Assembly: GCA_030038295.1 (NCBI GenBank) | Contig: JASHPF010000248.1 | Span: 1 to 36,352 of the forward strand | DNA length: 36,352 nt | Direction of reading: 5' to 3' | Source of the DNA: Streptosporangiaceae bacterium | GTDB lineage: Bacteria; Actinomycetota; Actinomycetes; Streptosporangiales; Streptosporangiaceae | Shown: one piece after another, positions 14,621 to 23,029 of the stretch | How positions within the stretch are numbered: position 1 is the stretch's first letter | Layout of the letters: every line of letters begins with the position of its first letter | Made by a program: the position numbers and the translations under genes | The notes under the pieces: model-generated | What the model saw: the letters and a program-made list of their open reading frames with translations, nothing else | Databases searched by the model: none | What the model was told of the DNA's origin: nothing

Positions 14621-16468
14621 ATGCGACCTGACCTGACCCGGATCCTTGACGTCCGTCTGTACCAGGCTTTCGACCTCGACGCCGACGGCCGCGTGCTGGC
14701 AGGCAGCGATGACACCGGATCGACTCAGCTCATGGAGATCGAGCCGGACGGCACGAGAACTCCGCTCACGGCGCTACCAGGCGCGTGCACCGGCCGCTAC
14801 CTGCCCGCCCAGCGAGCGGTGATCGTTTCACACGATGACGGCGGCAACGAGCTGCACCAGCTCTCGATTCTCCGGCTGCCGCTGCCCTCGGGAAGGCCGG
14901 CGGGCCTCGCGGACCTGGAGCCGCTTGTCCGTGACCCGCGGTACATGCACGTGCTAGCTGACGTGCAAGCCGACCAGATCTGCTATTTCACCAACCGCCG
15001 GAACGGGGTTGCCTTCGACCCCGTCATCCGTCAGCTGGCGGACGGCTCGGAACGCCAGCTGGTGCTGGCCGACGCGATGTTCGACGACGCGGCCATCTCG
15101 CCGGACGGGAGGTGGCTCGCGCTGACCGTAGCCTCGCCCGTGACGGCAGCTTCTGAGCACGTCGCGATCGTCGACCTGGCGGCGCCCGCCGGCCAGGAGC
15201 AGATGACCGAGGTGACCCCGGCCGACGCGCTGGCCAGAAACGAGTCACTCGCCTGGACCCCTGATGCCTTGGGGCTCTTTTTCACCTCGAACAACGACAG
15301 GGAGTACCTCGCCGTCGCCAGATACGACCTGGCGGACGGCGGCCTTGCCTGGCTTCTCACGGCCGACGACGCGGATCTGACCGGCTGGCTGGCGCCCGAT
15401 GGCTCCGTGCTGCTCGTCGAGCGCAACGACGACGGCGCTTCGGAGCTGACGCTGCACGACGCGACGACGGGCGCAAAGCTCGGCGACCTGGCCTTGCCTT
15501 CGACTGGAACCATCACCGACGCCCGACTGCCCGCGCCGTGCTGGGCGCCAGACTCGGCCGGCGTGGTGCTGTCGGTGAGCGGTCCCGAGCTCCCCGGCGA
15601 CGTCCTGCTGGCCACCGGCCTCGAGTCCGGTGACGCGCGGCTGCGGCAGCTCACGCACTCGGCTCGCGCGCTCGGCCCGCCTGCTGTCACGCCGGAGCCG
15701 CACCGGGTACCGACGGCGGGCGACGAAGTCGTGCCGTGCCTCGTGTACCGGGGTGCCGCCGACGGTGACGCCGCGGTGGCCGGGTCAGCCGTCGTCGTGG
15801 TGCACGGCGGGCCGGAGAGTCAGTCCCGGCAGAACTTCAACACCTACGTGCAGGTGCTGGCTGCCGCTGGCCACACGGTTCTGGTGCCGAACGTTCGCGG
15901 CTCCACGGGTTACGGCAAGAGCTGGTACTCGGCCGACGATCAGCACCGCCGACTGGACTCGGTTGGCGACCTGGCAGCGCTGCACGCGTATCTGCCGAAG
16001 CTAGGCGTGGACCAGGACCGGGCGGCGCTGTGGGGCGGCTCGTACGGCGGTTACATGGTGCTCGCCGGGCTCGCGTTCCAGCCGGAGCTGTGGGCGGCGG
16101 GGGTCGACATCGTCGGCATCGCCTCGTTCGTCACGTTCCTGGAAAACACCTCGCCCTACCGGCGGGCTTACCGCGAGCGCGAGTACGGGACGCTCGGCAG
16201 CGATCGCGAATTCCTGCACTCGGTGTCGCCGCTCACGAGGGTTGCGGACATCCGGGCACCGCTCTTCCTGATCCACGGAGCCAACGATCCCCGGGTACCG
16301 CTGAGTGAGGCCGAGCAGATCCACGCGGCGCTCACTGGCCGCGGCCGGGACTGTCAGCTGCTGGTCTATGCCGACGAAGGGCATGGCCTGGCGAAGCGTG
16401 CGAACCGCCTCGACGCGGTTCCCAAGGCGGTGGAGTTCCTGGCCAGCCACCTGGCCACGCCTTCGTGA
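14621..16468 (+). CDS. S9 family peptidase (prolyl oligopeptidase/acylaminoacyl peptidase type)
   Basis: A 615-residue serine peptidase. The N-terminal ~390 residues form the beta-propeller that gates substrate size; the C-terminal alpha/beta-hydrolase carries S474 in GGSYGGY, D556 in HGANDPRVP and H588 in DEGHG. VVVVHGGPESQ supplies the oxyanion region. It should cut short peptides or remove acylated N-terminal residues in the cytosol; no signal peptide is seen. I choose the ATG at 14621, which has GAATCT six bases upstream (a possible -10 of a leaderless mRNA), over an in-frame GTG at 14603. Confidence 0.93.
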   Translation: MRPDLTRILDVRLYQAFDLDADGRVLAGSDDTGSTQLMEIEPDGTRTPLTALPGACTGRYLPAQRAVIVSHDDGGNELHQLSILRLPLPSGRPAGLADLEPLVRDPRYMHVLADVQADQICYFTNRRNGVAFDPVIRQLADGSERQLVLADAMFDDAAISPDGRWLALTVASPVTAASEHVAIVDLAAPAGQEQMTEVTPADALARNESLAWTPDALGLFFTSNNDREYLAVARYDLADGGLAWLLTADDADLTGWLAPDGSVLLVERNDDGASELTLHDATTGAKLGDLALPSTGTITDARLPAPCWAPDSAGVVLSVSGPELPGDVLLATGLESGDARLRQLTHSARALGPPAVTPEPHRVPTAGDEVVPCLVYRGAADGDAAVAGSAVVVVHGGPESQSRQNFNTYVQVLAAAGHTVLVPNVRGSTGYGKSWYSADDQHRRLDSVGDLAALHAYLPKLGVDQDRAALWGGSYGGYMVLAGLAFQPELWAAGVDIVGIASFVTFLENTSPYRRAYREREYGTLGSDREFLHSVSPLTRVADIRAPLFLIHGANDPRVPLSEAEQIHAALTGRGRDCQLLVYADEGHGLAKRANRLDAVPKAVEFLASHLATPS

Positions 16469-16694
16469 GCCGCCACCGAGCCCGCGGCGCGCCCACCCGC
16501 CGAGGGTGATGTCAGCACGGACCTGACGGGATTGAGTTTCCTCTGGTGCGCGCCGGGCACTAGGCCGTAAGAAGCCGAGGCGGCCTGCAGCGCGCTGGCG
16601 TGCGACGATGCCCTTGGAGCCGCTATGAAGTCAACCGCCACGTGCGTCTTCGCCGCCTTTGCCGTGCTGCCGCGAGGGCCGCGGAGTGTTTTTC
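16469..16694. other. Intergenic region upstream of the GH76-like gene
   Basis: About 226 bases. It contains no recognisable promoter that I trust, and a short ORF with its own GGAG that overlaps the next gene (16625-16717). Confidence 0.4.
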
Positions 16695-16717
16695 ATGACG
16701 ACACAGCACCGGAGTGA
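16625..16717 (+). CDS. Possible 30-codon upstream ORF overlapping the GH76-like gene
   Basis: ATG at 16625 is preceded by GGAG (16616-16619) at good spacing. The product begins MKSTATCVFAAFAVLP, which looks like a short signal-peptide start, then becomes hydrophilic and stops at 16717, 23 bases inside the GH76-like gene in another frame. It may be a regulatory leader ORF or the frame-shifted remnant of a lost signal peptide. Existence as a protein is unproven. Confidence 0.3.
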   Translation: MKSTATCVFAAFAVLPRGPRSVFHDDTAPE

Positions 16718-17735
16718 AGCAGCCGAGGCGGATTTCCGCGGCTACGCCGCGGCCGGGGCGGCCGCGCTGCACCGGTGGTACAGCCCATGGACCGGCCGGT
16801 GGCGGACGACCGGCTGGTGGAACGCGGCGAATGCCCTCACCGCTGTCGTCGACTACACCGCGCGGACCGGGGACCGGAGGTTTGCGTGGGTGATCAACTG
16901 GACATTCTGGGTCGCTCGCTGGCAGCACCGGCGTTTCATCGACAACTTTTTTGACGACAACGGCTGGTGGGCCCTGGCCTGGGCGAGGGCCTACGAGCTG
17001 ACCGGCAGGAGGCGATACCTGGCGGCAAGCCAGCGCCTCTTCGAGAACATGATCACCGGCTGGGACGAGACGTGCGCCGGCGGCCTGTGGTGGAACCAGG
17101 ACCGGACCTACAAGAATGCGATCGCCAACGAGCTCTTCCTCGCGGCCGCGGCGCGGCTGCACCGGCTCTCCCCGGACGCCGGAAGCTACTACCTCGACTG
17201 GGCATTGCGCGAGTGGGACTGGTTCGGCGCGAGCGGCTTGATCGGCCAGCACGGCCTCGTCAACGACGGGCTCACCGCGGACTGCAAGAACAACGGCGAG
17301 CCCACGTACACCTACAACCAGGGCGTGATCCTCGGCGGTCTTGGTGACCTCTATCGCATCACCGGCGACGACGTGTACCTGCGGCACGGCGAGCGCATCG
17401 CCGACGCAGCGCTGAGTCAGCTGACCACCGCGGGCTCCGCCACCGAGCCGGGCATTCTGGTGGATCCCGGCGAGGCCGACATGGCTGGGAGACGCGGCGA
17501 CAAGAGCCAGTTCAAGGGGGTATTTGTGCGTAACCTCTGTGACTTCTACCAGGACAGTGCGCGGCCCGCCTACCGTGACTTCATCATCCAGAACGCGCGA
17601 TCGATCTGGGACAACGACAGGAATGCCAGCAACCAGTTCGGAGTCAGCTGGGCCGGACCGTTCGATTCGGCCGACGCCAGCAGGCAAAGCTCGGCGCTCG
17701 ACGTGCTCACCGCCGCTGTCTGGCTCACCTCCTGA
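16695..17735 (+). CDS. Glycoside hydrolase family 76-like protein (alpha-1,6-mannanase type), no signal peptide
   Basis: A 346-residue (alpha/alpha)6-barrel protein. The paired aspartates of GH76 are D87-D88 in FIDNFFDDNGWWALAWARAY; TYKNAIANELFLAAAARLH and TYTYNQGVILGGLGDLYRITGD are the repeated inner helices of the family. Known GH76 enzymes cut alpha-1,6-mannan and are usually secreted or lipid-anchored. Here the ATG at 16695, with GGAG (16683-16686) eight bases upstream, gives a cytosolic protein. An alternative TTG at 16659 adds no signal peptide either. Substrate could be mannose-containing cell-wall lipids or an imported oligosaccharide; this is an inference. Confidence 0.85.
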   Translation: MTTQHRSEAAEADFRGYAAAGAAALHRWYSPWTGRWRTTGWWNAANALTAVVDYTARTGDRRFAWVINWTFWVARWQHRRFIDNFFDDNGWWALAWARAYELTGRRRYLAASQRLFENMITGWDETCAGGLWWNQDRTYKNAIANELFLAAAARLHRLSPDAGSYYLDWALREWDWFGASGLIGQHGLVNDGLTADCKNNGEPTYTYNQGVILGGLGDLYRITGDDVYLRHGERIADAALSQLTTAGSATEPGILVDPGEADMAGRRGDKSQFKGVFVRNLCDFYQDSARPAYRDFIIQNARSIWDNDRNASNQFGVSWAGPFDSADASRQSSALDVLTAAVWLTS

Positions 17736-17793
17736 CAGCAGTGGTCGCAGCACCAAGGCGGCTGGGCAAGCGCGTCGATGACAGGAGGACGAG

Positions 17794-18426
17794 ATGGCAC
17801 GAGCGGTGCGAGTCGTCGGGCTCGGCGGTTCGCTGCGCGCGGAATCGACCAGCCGCACCGCCTTGGCGGTCGCACTGGACGGTGCGGCGGCCAGCGGGGC
17901 CGACACCGAGCTGATCTGGGTGCGCGACCTGGACCTGCCGCTGTACACCGCCGAGCACGCGCCGCCGCCGACCGCGCTGCGCTTCGCCGATGCCGTCCAC
18001 GACTGCGACGCGCTGGTCTGGTCCACCCCGACCTACCACGGGTCGGTCAGCGGCTCGTTCAAGAACGCGCTGGACTGGCTGATCTTGCTGGCTGAGCGCG
18101 ATCCGCCGTACCTGGCTGACAAGCCGATCGGGCTGATCACTACCGCTGGCGGGGTTCAGGGCCTGCAGGCCGTCAACACCATGGACTTCATCGCCCGGTC
18201 GCTGCGCGGCTGGAGCGTGCCGATGGTCTTGCCGGTATCCCAGTCGTGGCAGTCATTCGACCCGGACGGGCACCTGAAGGACGAGGGGGTCGCCGCACAA
18301 CTGCGCAAGCTCGGCGCCGAGGTCGTCCGTGCTGCCCGGCAGTTCCAGCAAGCCGGAACGTGCGACTACGCGCAAGACGCCCCGGTGCGGGCCGCGACGG
18401 GGTCACCCGACCGGCGGCCGGGCTAA
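17794..18426 (+). CDS. NADPH-dependent FMN reductase (flavodoxin-like fold)
   Basis: A 210-residue reductase. GLGGSLRAESTSR (about 9-21) is the FMN phosphate loop, and STPTYHGSVSGSFKNALDWL (about 76-95) the second flavin loop; LITTAGGVQGLQAVNTM completes the site. It would reduce FMN or a quinone with NAD(P)H. AGGAGG at 17783-17788 precedes the ATG by five bases. The next gene, a luciferase-like monooxygenase, starts 16 bases after its stop with its own AGGAGG, so this enzyme may supply it with reduced flavin. Confidence 0.92.
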   Translation: MARAVRVVGLGGSLRAESTSRTALAVALDGAAASGADTELIWVRDLDLPLYTAEHAPPPTALRFADAVHDCDALVWSTPTYHGSVSGSFKNALDWLILLAERDPPYLADKPIGLITTAGGVQGLQAVNTMDFIARSLRGWSVPMVLPVSQSWQSFDPDGHLKDEGVAAQLRKLGAEVVRAARQFQQAGTCDYAQDAPVRAATGSPDRRPG

Positions 18427-18441
18427 CGCAGGAGGCAGGTC

Positions 18442-19629
18442 ATGCAGTTCGGGATCTTCTCGGTGAGTGACATCACTCGCGATCCGGTGTCGGGGGAGAC
18501 GCCCAGCGAGGCAGAGCGGATCGGGGCGATCGTGCGGATTGCCCAGAAGGCCGAGGAGGTGGGGCTGGACGTGTTCGCGATCGGCGAGCATCACAATCCT
18601 CCGTTCTTCTCGTCCGCGCCGACGACGCTGCTGGCGTTCATCGCGGCGACCACGCAGAGGCTGACCGTGAGCACGGCGACAACGCTCATCACGACGAACG
18701 ACCCGGTGCGCATCGCCGAGGAGTATGCGATGCTGCAGCACCTGTCGAGCGGGCGGATGGACCTCATGCTGGGTCGCGGCAACACCGCGCCGGTGTACCC
18801 GTGGTTCGGCCAGGACATCAGGCAGAGCCTGCCGCTGGCGCTGGAGCACTACAACCTGCTGCACCGGTTGTGGCGCGAGGACGTGGTGGACTGGCAGGGA
18901 AAGTACCGCGCGCCGCTGCAGGGCTTCACCTCGATCCCGCGGCCGCTGGACGACGTGCCCCCGTTTGTGTGGCACGGGTCAATCCGCACGCCGGAGATCG
19001 CCGAGCAGGCGGCGTACTACGGCGACGGGTTCTTCGCCAACAACATCTTCTGGCCCAAGGAGCACTACGTCCGCCTGATCGGGTTCTACCGCCAGCGCTA
19101 CGCCTACTACGGCCACGGCACCGAGCAGCAGGCGATCGTCGGCCTGGGCGGGCAGGCCTTCATCGCCCGGAACTCCCAGGACGCGAAGAAGGAGTTCAGG
19201 CCGTACTTCGACGAGGCGCCGGTGTACGGGCACGGGCCGTCGATGGAGGAGTTCATGGACCTGACGCCGCTCTCGGTGGGCAGCCCGGCGGAGGTCATCG
19301 ACAAGACCCTGACGTTCCGCGAGCACTTCGGCGACTACCAGCGGCAGCTGTTCCTGATGGACCACGCGGGCCTGCCGCTCGCGACCGTGCTGGACCAGCT
19401 TGACCTGCTCGGGGCCGAGGTCGTGCCGGTCCTGCGCAAGGAGATCGAGGCCAGGCAGGACCCGCAGACGCCGGCGGCCCCCACCCACGCCGCCATGGTC
19501 AAGGCCAGGTACGGAGACCAGGCACCACGTCAGCCGCGTCCGAATGCCAACCGAGGCGACAACGTCACCGGCGGGTCCCCCTACCAGGACACCGTGGCGG
19601 AGTCCGCGCCGCAGTATCCGAACCTGTGA
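18442..19629 (+). CDS. FMN-dependent luciferase-like monooxygenase, CE1758 type
   Basis: A 395-residue TIM-barrel flavin monooxygenase of the bacterial luciferase superfamily. It opens MQFGIFSVSDIT, has GLDVFAIGEHHNPPF as the active-site strand, and SSGRMDLMLGRGNTAPVYPWFG as the phosphate-binding region. The hydrophilic C-terminal 50 residues (after about 340) are an extension beyond the barrel. By memory this fits the CE1758-like family that is nearly always paired with a CE1759-like FMN reductase, which is the next gene here. The substrate of the pair is not known to me. Confidence 0.9.
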   Translation: MQFGIFSVSDITRDPVSGETPSEAERIGAIVRIAQKAEEVGLDVFAIGEHHNPPFFSSAPTTLLAFIAATTQRLTVSTATTLITTNDPVRIAEEYAMLQHLSSGRMDLMLGRGNTAPVYPWFGQDIRQSLPLALEHYNLLHRLWREDVVDWQGKYRAPLQGFTSIPRPLDDVPPFVWHGSIRTPEIAEQAAYYGDGFFANNIFWPKEHYVRLIGFYRQRYAYYGHGTEQQAIVGLGGQAFIARNSQDAKKEFRPYFDEAPVYGHGPSMEEFMDLTPLSVGSPAEVIDKTLTFREHFGDYQRQLFLMDHAGLPLATVLDQLDLLGAEVVPVLRKEIEARQDPQTPAAPTHAAMVKARYGDQAPRQPRPNANRGDNVTGGSPYQDTVAESAPQYPNL

Positions 19630-19666
19630 GGCCGGCCGCTACCGTAAACAAGGAGGAAACGCAGTC

Positions 19667-20347
19667 ATGAACAGCGCCGCGCCGGAGCCATTCGCAGTCG
19701 TCGTCATCAGCGCCGGGACCAGCGAGCCCTCCTCGACGAGACTGCTGGCCGACCGGATCGCCGACCGCTCCTGCGAGCTGGCGGCGTGTCACGGCCGGAC
19801 GGTGACGTCGAGCGTCATCGAGCTGCGCGAGATGGCGGCCGACGTGGCCACAGCGCTGGTGTCGCAGCTGATCACGCCGAGACTGCAGACGGCGATCGCG
19901 GCCCTCGGCGAAGCTGACGGGATCATCGCCAGCACGCCGGTGTACAAGGCCGGTCCCAGCGGGCTGTTCACCTCGTTCTTCGACATCCTCGACGACGACC
20001 TCATCATCGCGAGGCCGGTGGTGCTGGCAGCGACCGCCGGGACGGCGCGGCACGCGCTCACCGTCGATGACCAGATGCGGTCCATGTTCGCGTACCTGCG
20101 CGCGATGACGGTCCCGACCTCGCTCTTCGCCGCACCCGAAGACTGGGGTGACCCGGCCCTGAACAAGCGCATCGACCGGGCGGCGGTCGAGTTCGTGCTG
20201 CTGATGGAGAGCGGCTTCGCCCGCCAGGTCAGGGACGCCTCCTGGGAGAACTACCAGCACGAGTACGGCAGCGCGGGCGGGACCGAGGTGGACATCGATC
20301 TCGACACCGACCTCATGCGGCTCGCCACCGGCGGATCCGCGGCCTGA
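19667..20347 (+). CDS. LLM-partnered FMN reductase, CE1759 type
   Basis: A 226-residue flavodoxin-fold reductase. VVVISAGTSEPSSTRLLADRI is the FMN phosphate loop (split by the loop glycine), and STPVYKAGPSGLFTSFFDIL the second loop. The start is the ATG at 19667, ten bases after AGGAGG (19651-19656); longer in-frame extensions run antisense-like through the previous gene and are rejected. It should reduce FMN for the adjacent luciferase-like monooxygenase. Together with the reductase at 17794 the oxygenase has a reductase on each side. Confidence 0.9.
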   Translation: MNSAAPEPFAVVVISAGTSEPSSTRLLADRIADRSCELAACHGRTVTSSVIELREMAADVATALVSQLITPRLQTAIAALGEADGIIASTPVYKAGPSGLFTSFFDILDDDLIIARPVVLAATAGTARHALTVDDQMRSMFAYLRAMTVPTSLFAAPEDWGDPALNKRIDRAAVEFVLLMESGFARQVRDASWENYQHEYGSAGGTEVDIDLDTDLMRLATGGSAA

Positions 20348-20366
20348 CGCCGTTCCCGGCGACGGT

Positions 20367-21359
20367 TTACGGTGCGGAAAGCACGCGGGTCACGTAGTCG
20401 GCCATGGCCGCGGGGAGCTCGGCCGGGCACCGGCGCGCAGCGGCGGCGCTGACCTCGGAGAGCACGCCGGAGCTGGCCGCTGCGGCGCTGCGCAGGCCGG
20501 TGGGGTCGAGGCCGGCGACGGTGGCGTCGATGCCGGGTGGCAGGTCGCGCGGGTCGTGGTCGAGCACCTGAGACAGGCCGTGCCAGGGGTACAGCGCGCC
20601 GACGGCCGCGGCCCAGAGCGCCCAGATGCGCTCGCGCGCCTGGTGGAGCCGGTTGTGCGCCTCCCAGAGCGAACCGCGGCGGAGGTACTTGTCCACGTCG
20701 ATCAGGGCGCACCAGCCGAGGAACGCCCACTCGCGGACCTGGTCGCCGGTCACGGCGTACGCGGGGTCCGGCTCGGCGGCCTCGCGGGCGCCGGCCGGGA
20801 CCGGTATGTCTGGCTGGCCGGCGGTGCCGTAGAGCCGGACGAAGTCGGGGTGGGCCGCGGAACTGCCGCGGCGGATCTCGGCGTCGGCCATGACCGTGAG
20901 GTCGAGCTGGCTGCGGTCGGCGAACTGCCCGAAGATCCGGAGGATGAACCTGTCCGCAGGCCCGTACCGATGTTGGAGCACGTCCACGACCCGCCCCAGG
21001 CCAGGCAGGGCCGCCACCACCCCAGCCGCCACGGCCTGGACCTGCGCAGCGCCGGCCTCCCCAGGATCGGCGTGGACGCCGACCGCGGCGTCCACGTCAG
21101 ACAGCGCGTCCGCCGCGCCCCGGCCCAGCGAGCAGCCCACCAGCAGTGCCGTCGCCGCCGGGGTGGCCTCGCAGTAGTCGAGCAGCCCGGTCATGATCCG
21201 TCGCTGGGCGGTGAGCTCGGCCGGCAGTGCTGCCAGCCAGGCGCGACCGCCGGCCGCGGTAGCGCTGCCGTCTGGGCGGCCATTCGTGAGGTCTGTTCCG
21301 GAGTCGGGGACTCCCGCGCTCAATGCCGCTCCCGTGCTTGTTGGCTTGTTCGGCAGCAT
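20367..21359 (-). CDS. Nucleotidyltransferase-domain protein
   Basis: A protein of up to 330 residues with a Pol-beta-type nucleotidyltransferase core: GCSLGRGAADALSDVDAAV at 75-93 gives the GS...D-x-D motif (D88, D90), and SQLDLTVM supplies the third acidic strand. The helical second half (LIDVDKYLRRGSLWEAHNRL, ERIWALWAA) is reminiscent of aminoglycoside adenylyltransferase relatives. It may adenylylate a small molecule or an RNA/protein target. The first ~45 residues are low-complexity and the true start may be a TTG at codon 13, which has GGGAG at a good distance. It is divergent from recQ and has no visible partner gene. Confidence 0.78.
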   Translation of the reverse strand: MLPNKPTSTGAALSAGVPDSGTDLTNGRPDGSATAAGGRAWLAALPAELTAQRRIMTGLLDYCEATPAATALLVGCSLGRGAADALSDVDAAVGVHADPGEAGAAQVQAVAAGVVAALPGLGRVVDVLQHRYGPADRFILRIFGQFADRSQLDLTVMADAEIRRGSSAAHPDFVRLYGTAGQPDIPVPAGAREAAEPDPAYAVTGDQVREWAFLGWCALIDVDKYLRRGSLWEAHNRLHQARERIWALWAAAVGALYPWHGLSQVLDHDPRDLPPGIDATVAGLDPTGLRSAAAASSGVLSEVSAAAARRCPAELPAAMADYVTRVLSAP

Positions 21360-21413
21360 AGCCGCGGCCCGGCCCGGCGCTGGCCCGCCAGCGGCCGCGG
21401 GCGCCCCGGACCG

Positions 21414-21419
21414 TAGCGT
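21414..21419 (+). promoter_or_regulatory. Probable -10 box of a leaderless recQ transcript
   Basis: TAGCGT lies seven bases before the GTG at 21427. A GGGAG also lies between them but is too close to the start to work as a normal Shine-Dalgarno. Confidence 0.4.
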
Positions 21420-21426
21420 GGGAGCC

Positions 21427-22992
21427 GTGACAGTCGAAGAGCTCGCCCGCGATCGGCTGGGGTTCGCTGGGCTGCGCCCCGGCCAGCTGCGCGCGGTCGA
21501 GGCGCTCGCCGGTGACCGCGATGTGCTCGCCGTGCTGCCGACCGGCGGCGGGAAATCGGCGATCTACGAGCTGGCCGGGCTGCTGCGGCCGGGACCGACG
21601 ATCGTGGTGTCGCCGCTCATCGCGTTGCAGGATGATCAGCTGTCCCACCTGCGCGCGAGCGGCCTGCCGGCGATCGTGCTCAACTCGCAGCAGTCGGCAG
21701 GCACGCACGCCGCGGCCCTTCTCGCCTCGTGTGACTCGGACACGTTCGTCTTCCTGTCCCCGGAGCAGCTGGCCATCAAGGAGACCCGCGAGACCCTCAT
21801 GCGCGCTCGGCCCGGTCTGTTCGCCGTTGACGAGGCGCATCTGATCAGCCAGTGGGGGCACGACTTCCGGCCGGACTACATGATGCTCGGCGCGCAGAGC
21901 GACGCAGTAGGCGCGCCGGTGCGGCTCGCGCTGACCGCAACCGCCGCGCCGCCGGTCCGGACGGAAATCATCAGACGGCTCGGCCTGCGTGATCCCGACG
22001 TGGTGATCGGCGACTTCGACCGGCCGCACCTGCACCTCTCGGCTCAGCACGTGCTGGCCGTCTCCGACAAGCAGCGCGAGCTCGTTCACGCCGCCGCGAG
22101 CCTGGCCGGGCCGGGGATCGTCTACGCGGCGACGCACGCGAGTGCCCAGCAGGCGAACGACGCACTGGCCTCGGCGGGCGAGCAGGTGCGGGTGTATCAC
22201 GCCGGCCTGAGCGGGCGGGAACGACACGACGCGATGACGGCGTTCCTGGGCGGGTCTGCCCGGATCATGGCCGCCACCGTCGCGTTCGGCATGGGGATCG
22301 ACAAGCCCGACGTGCGCTGGCTGGTGCACTATGATCCGCCGCCGTCGCTCGATGCCTACTACCAGGAGATCGGACGGGCCGGCCGCGACGGCGCGCCAGC
22401 GGAGGTGCGACTGCTCTACCGCTATGAGGACTTCGACACCGCCCGTCACCTGACGGAGCGCGGGGTACCCGGCGGACCGGTCGCGCGCATCGCGGCTGCC
22501 CTTGCCGCCGGTGAGCGGCTCGAGCACGGGACGCGACTGCAGACGGCGGCTCTCAGCCGGCTCGCCGACCTCGGCGCGGCGACCTGGCAGGTCGACGGCA
22601 CCGTGAGCTGGTCGGGCACGATGACAGTCCAGGCGGCGCTCACGGCATCGGAGGCGGAAACCGAGCGCGAGCGCGAGATCGAGCGCACGCGGCTGACGAT
22701 GATGCAGCGGTACGCAGATCACACCGGGTGCCGTCGTTCCTACCTGCTCAGCTACTTCGGGCAGGACTATCCCGGCCCGTGCGGGAACTGCGACAACGAC
22801 CGCACGTCCGCTGGCTCACCGCCACCGGCGCTCCCGTTCCCGGTCGGCGCGCGCGTGGTGAGCGAGCACTGGGGGACCGGCTCGGTGCAGCGCTACGACG
22901 GGGATCACGTCACGGTGCTGTTCGACGATCATGGCTACCGCGAGCTGTATGTCCCGGCTCTTGTCGAGCGCGGCCTGCTGCGGTCCGCCTAG
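21427..22992 (+). CDS. recQ: RecQ-family ATP-dependent DNA helicase, short form with tudor-like C-terminus
   Basis: A 521-residue SF2 helicase that unwinds DNA 3'-5' in repair. Walker A is LPTGGGKS (K43), followed by VSPLIALQDDQ, DEAH with the RecQ aromatic loop HLISQWGHDFRPDY, LTATA, and motif VI QEIGRAGRDG. After the helicase core a coiled stretch (EAETEREREIERTRL) leads to a zinc-type motif: C-RRSYLLSYFG-...-CGNCDND. The fourth zinc cysteine (usually CxxCDxC) is replaced by Asp. There is no HRDC domain; instead the last ~48 residues (VGARVVSEHWGTGSVQRY, TVLFDDHGYREL) resemble the tudor-like end of UvrD/PcrA. The GTG start at 21427 follows a TAGCGT box. Confidence 0.92.
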   Translation: MTVEELARDRLGFAGLRPGQLRAVEALAGDRDVLAVLPTGGGKSAIYELAGLLRPGPTIVVSPLIALQDDQLSHLRASGLPAIVLNSQQSAGTHAAALLASCDSDTFVFLSPEQLAIKETRETLMRARPGLFAVDEAHLISQWGHDFRPDYMMLGAQSDAVGAPVRLALTATAAPPVRTEIIRRLGLRDPDVVIGDFDRPHLHLSAQHVLAVSDKQRELVHAAASLAGPGIVYAATHASAQQANDALASAGEQVRVYHAGLSGRERHDAMTAFLGGSARIMAATVAFGMGIDKPDVRWLVHYDPPPSLDAYYQEIGRAGRDGAPAEVRLLYRYEDFDTARHLTERGVPGGPVARIAAALAAGERLEHGTRLQTAALSRLADLGAATWQVDGTVSWSGTMTVQAALTASEAETEREREIERTRLTMMQRYADHTGCRRSYLLSYFGQDYPGPCGNCDNDRTSAGSPPPALPFPVGARVVSEHWGTGSVQRYDGDHVTVLFDDHGYRELYVPALVERGLLRSA

Positions 22993-23017
22993 CGGCGGCG
23001 AGCCCGGCACCGCTGGT

Positions 23018-23023
23018 TACGCT
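23018..23023 (+). promoter_or_regulatory. Probable -10 box of the DUF998 gene
   Basis: TACGCT six bases before the GTG at 23030; this spacing is the main reason for choosing that start. Confidence 0.45.
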
Positions 23024-23029
23024 TCCCTC

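Noticed and set aside
14491-14715. Reading the SDR-like minus ORF as an intact 74-residue gene
   Set aside because: Only the last ~27 residues resemble anything; the rest is antisense to the S9 peptidase start.
16623-18026. 467-codon minus-strand open frame opposite the GH76-like gene
   Set aside because: Shadow frame; the GH76 reading on the plus strand shows real family motifs.
21097-22722. 541-codon minus-strand open frame opposite recQ
   Set aside because: Shadow of the RecQ gene; no domain, and its end runs out of phase into the nucleotidyltransferase gene.
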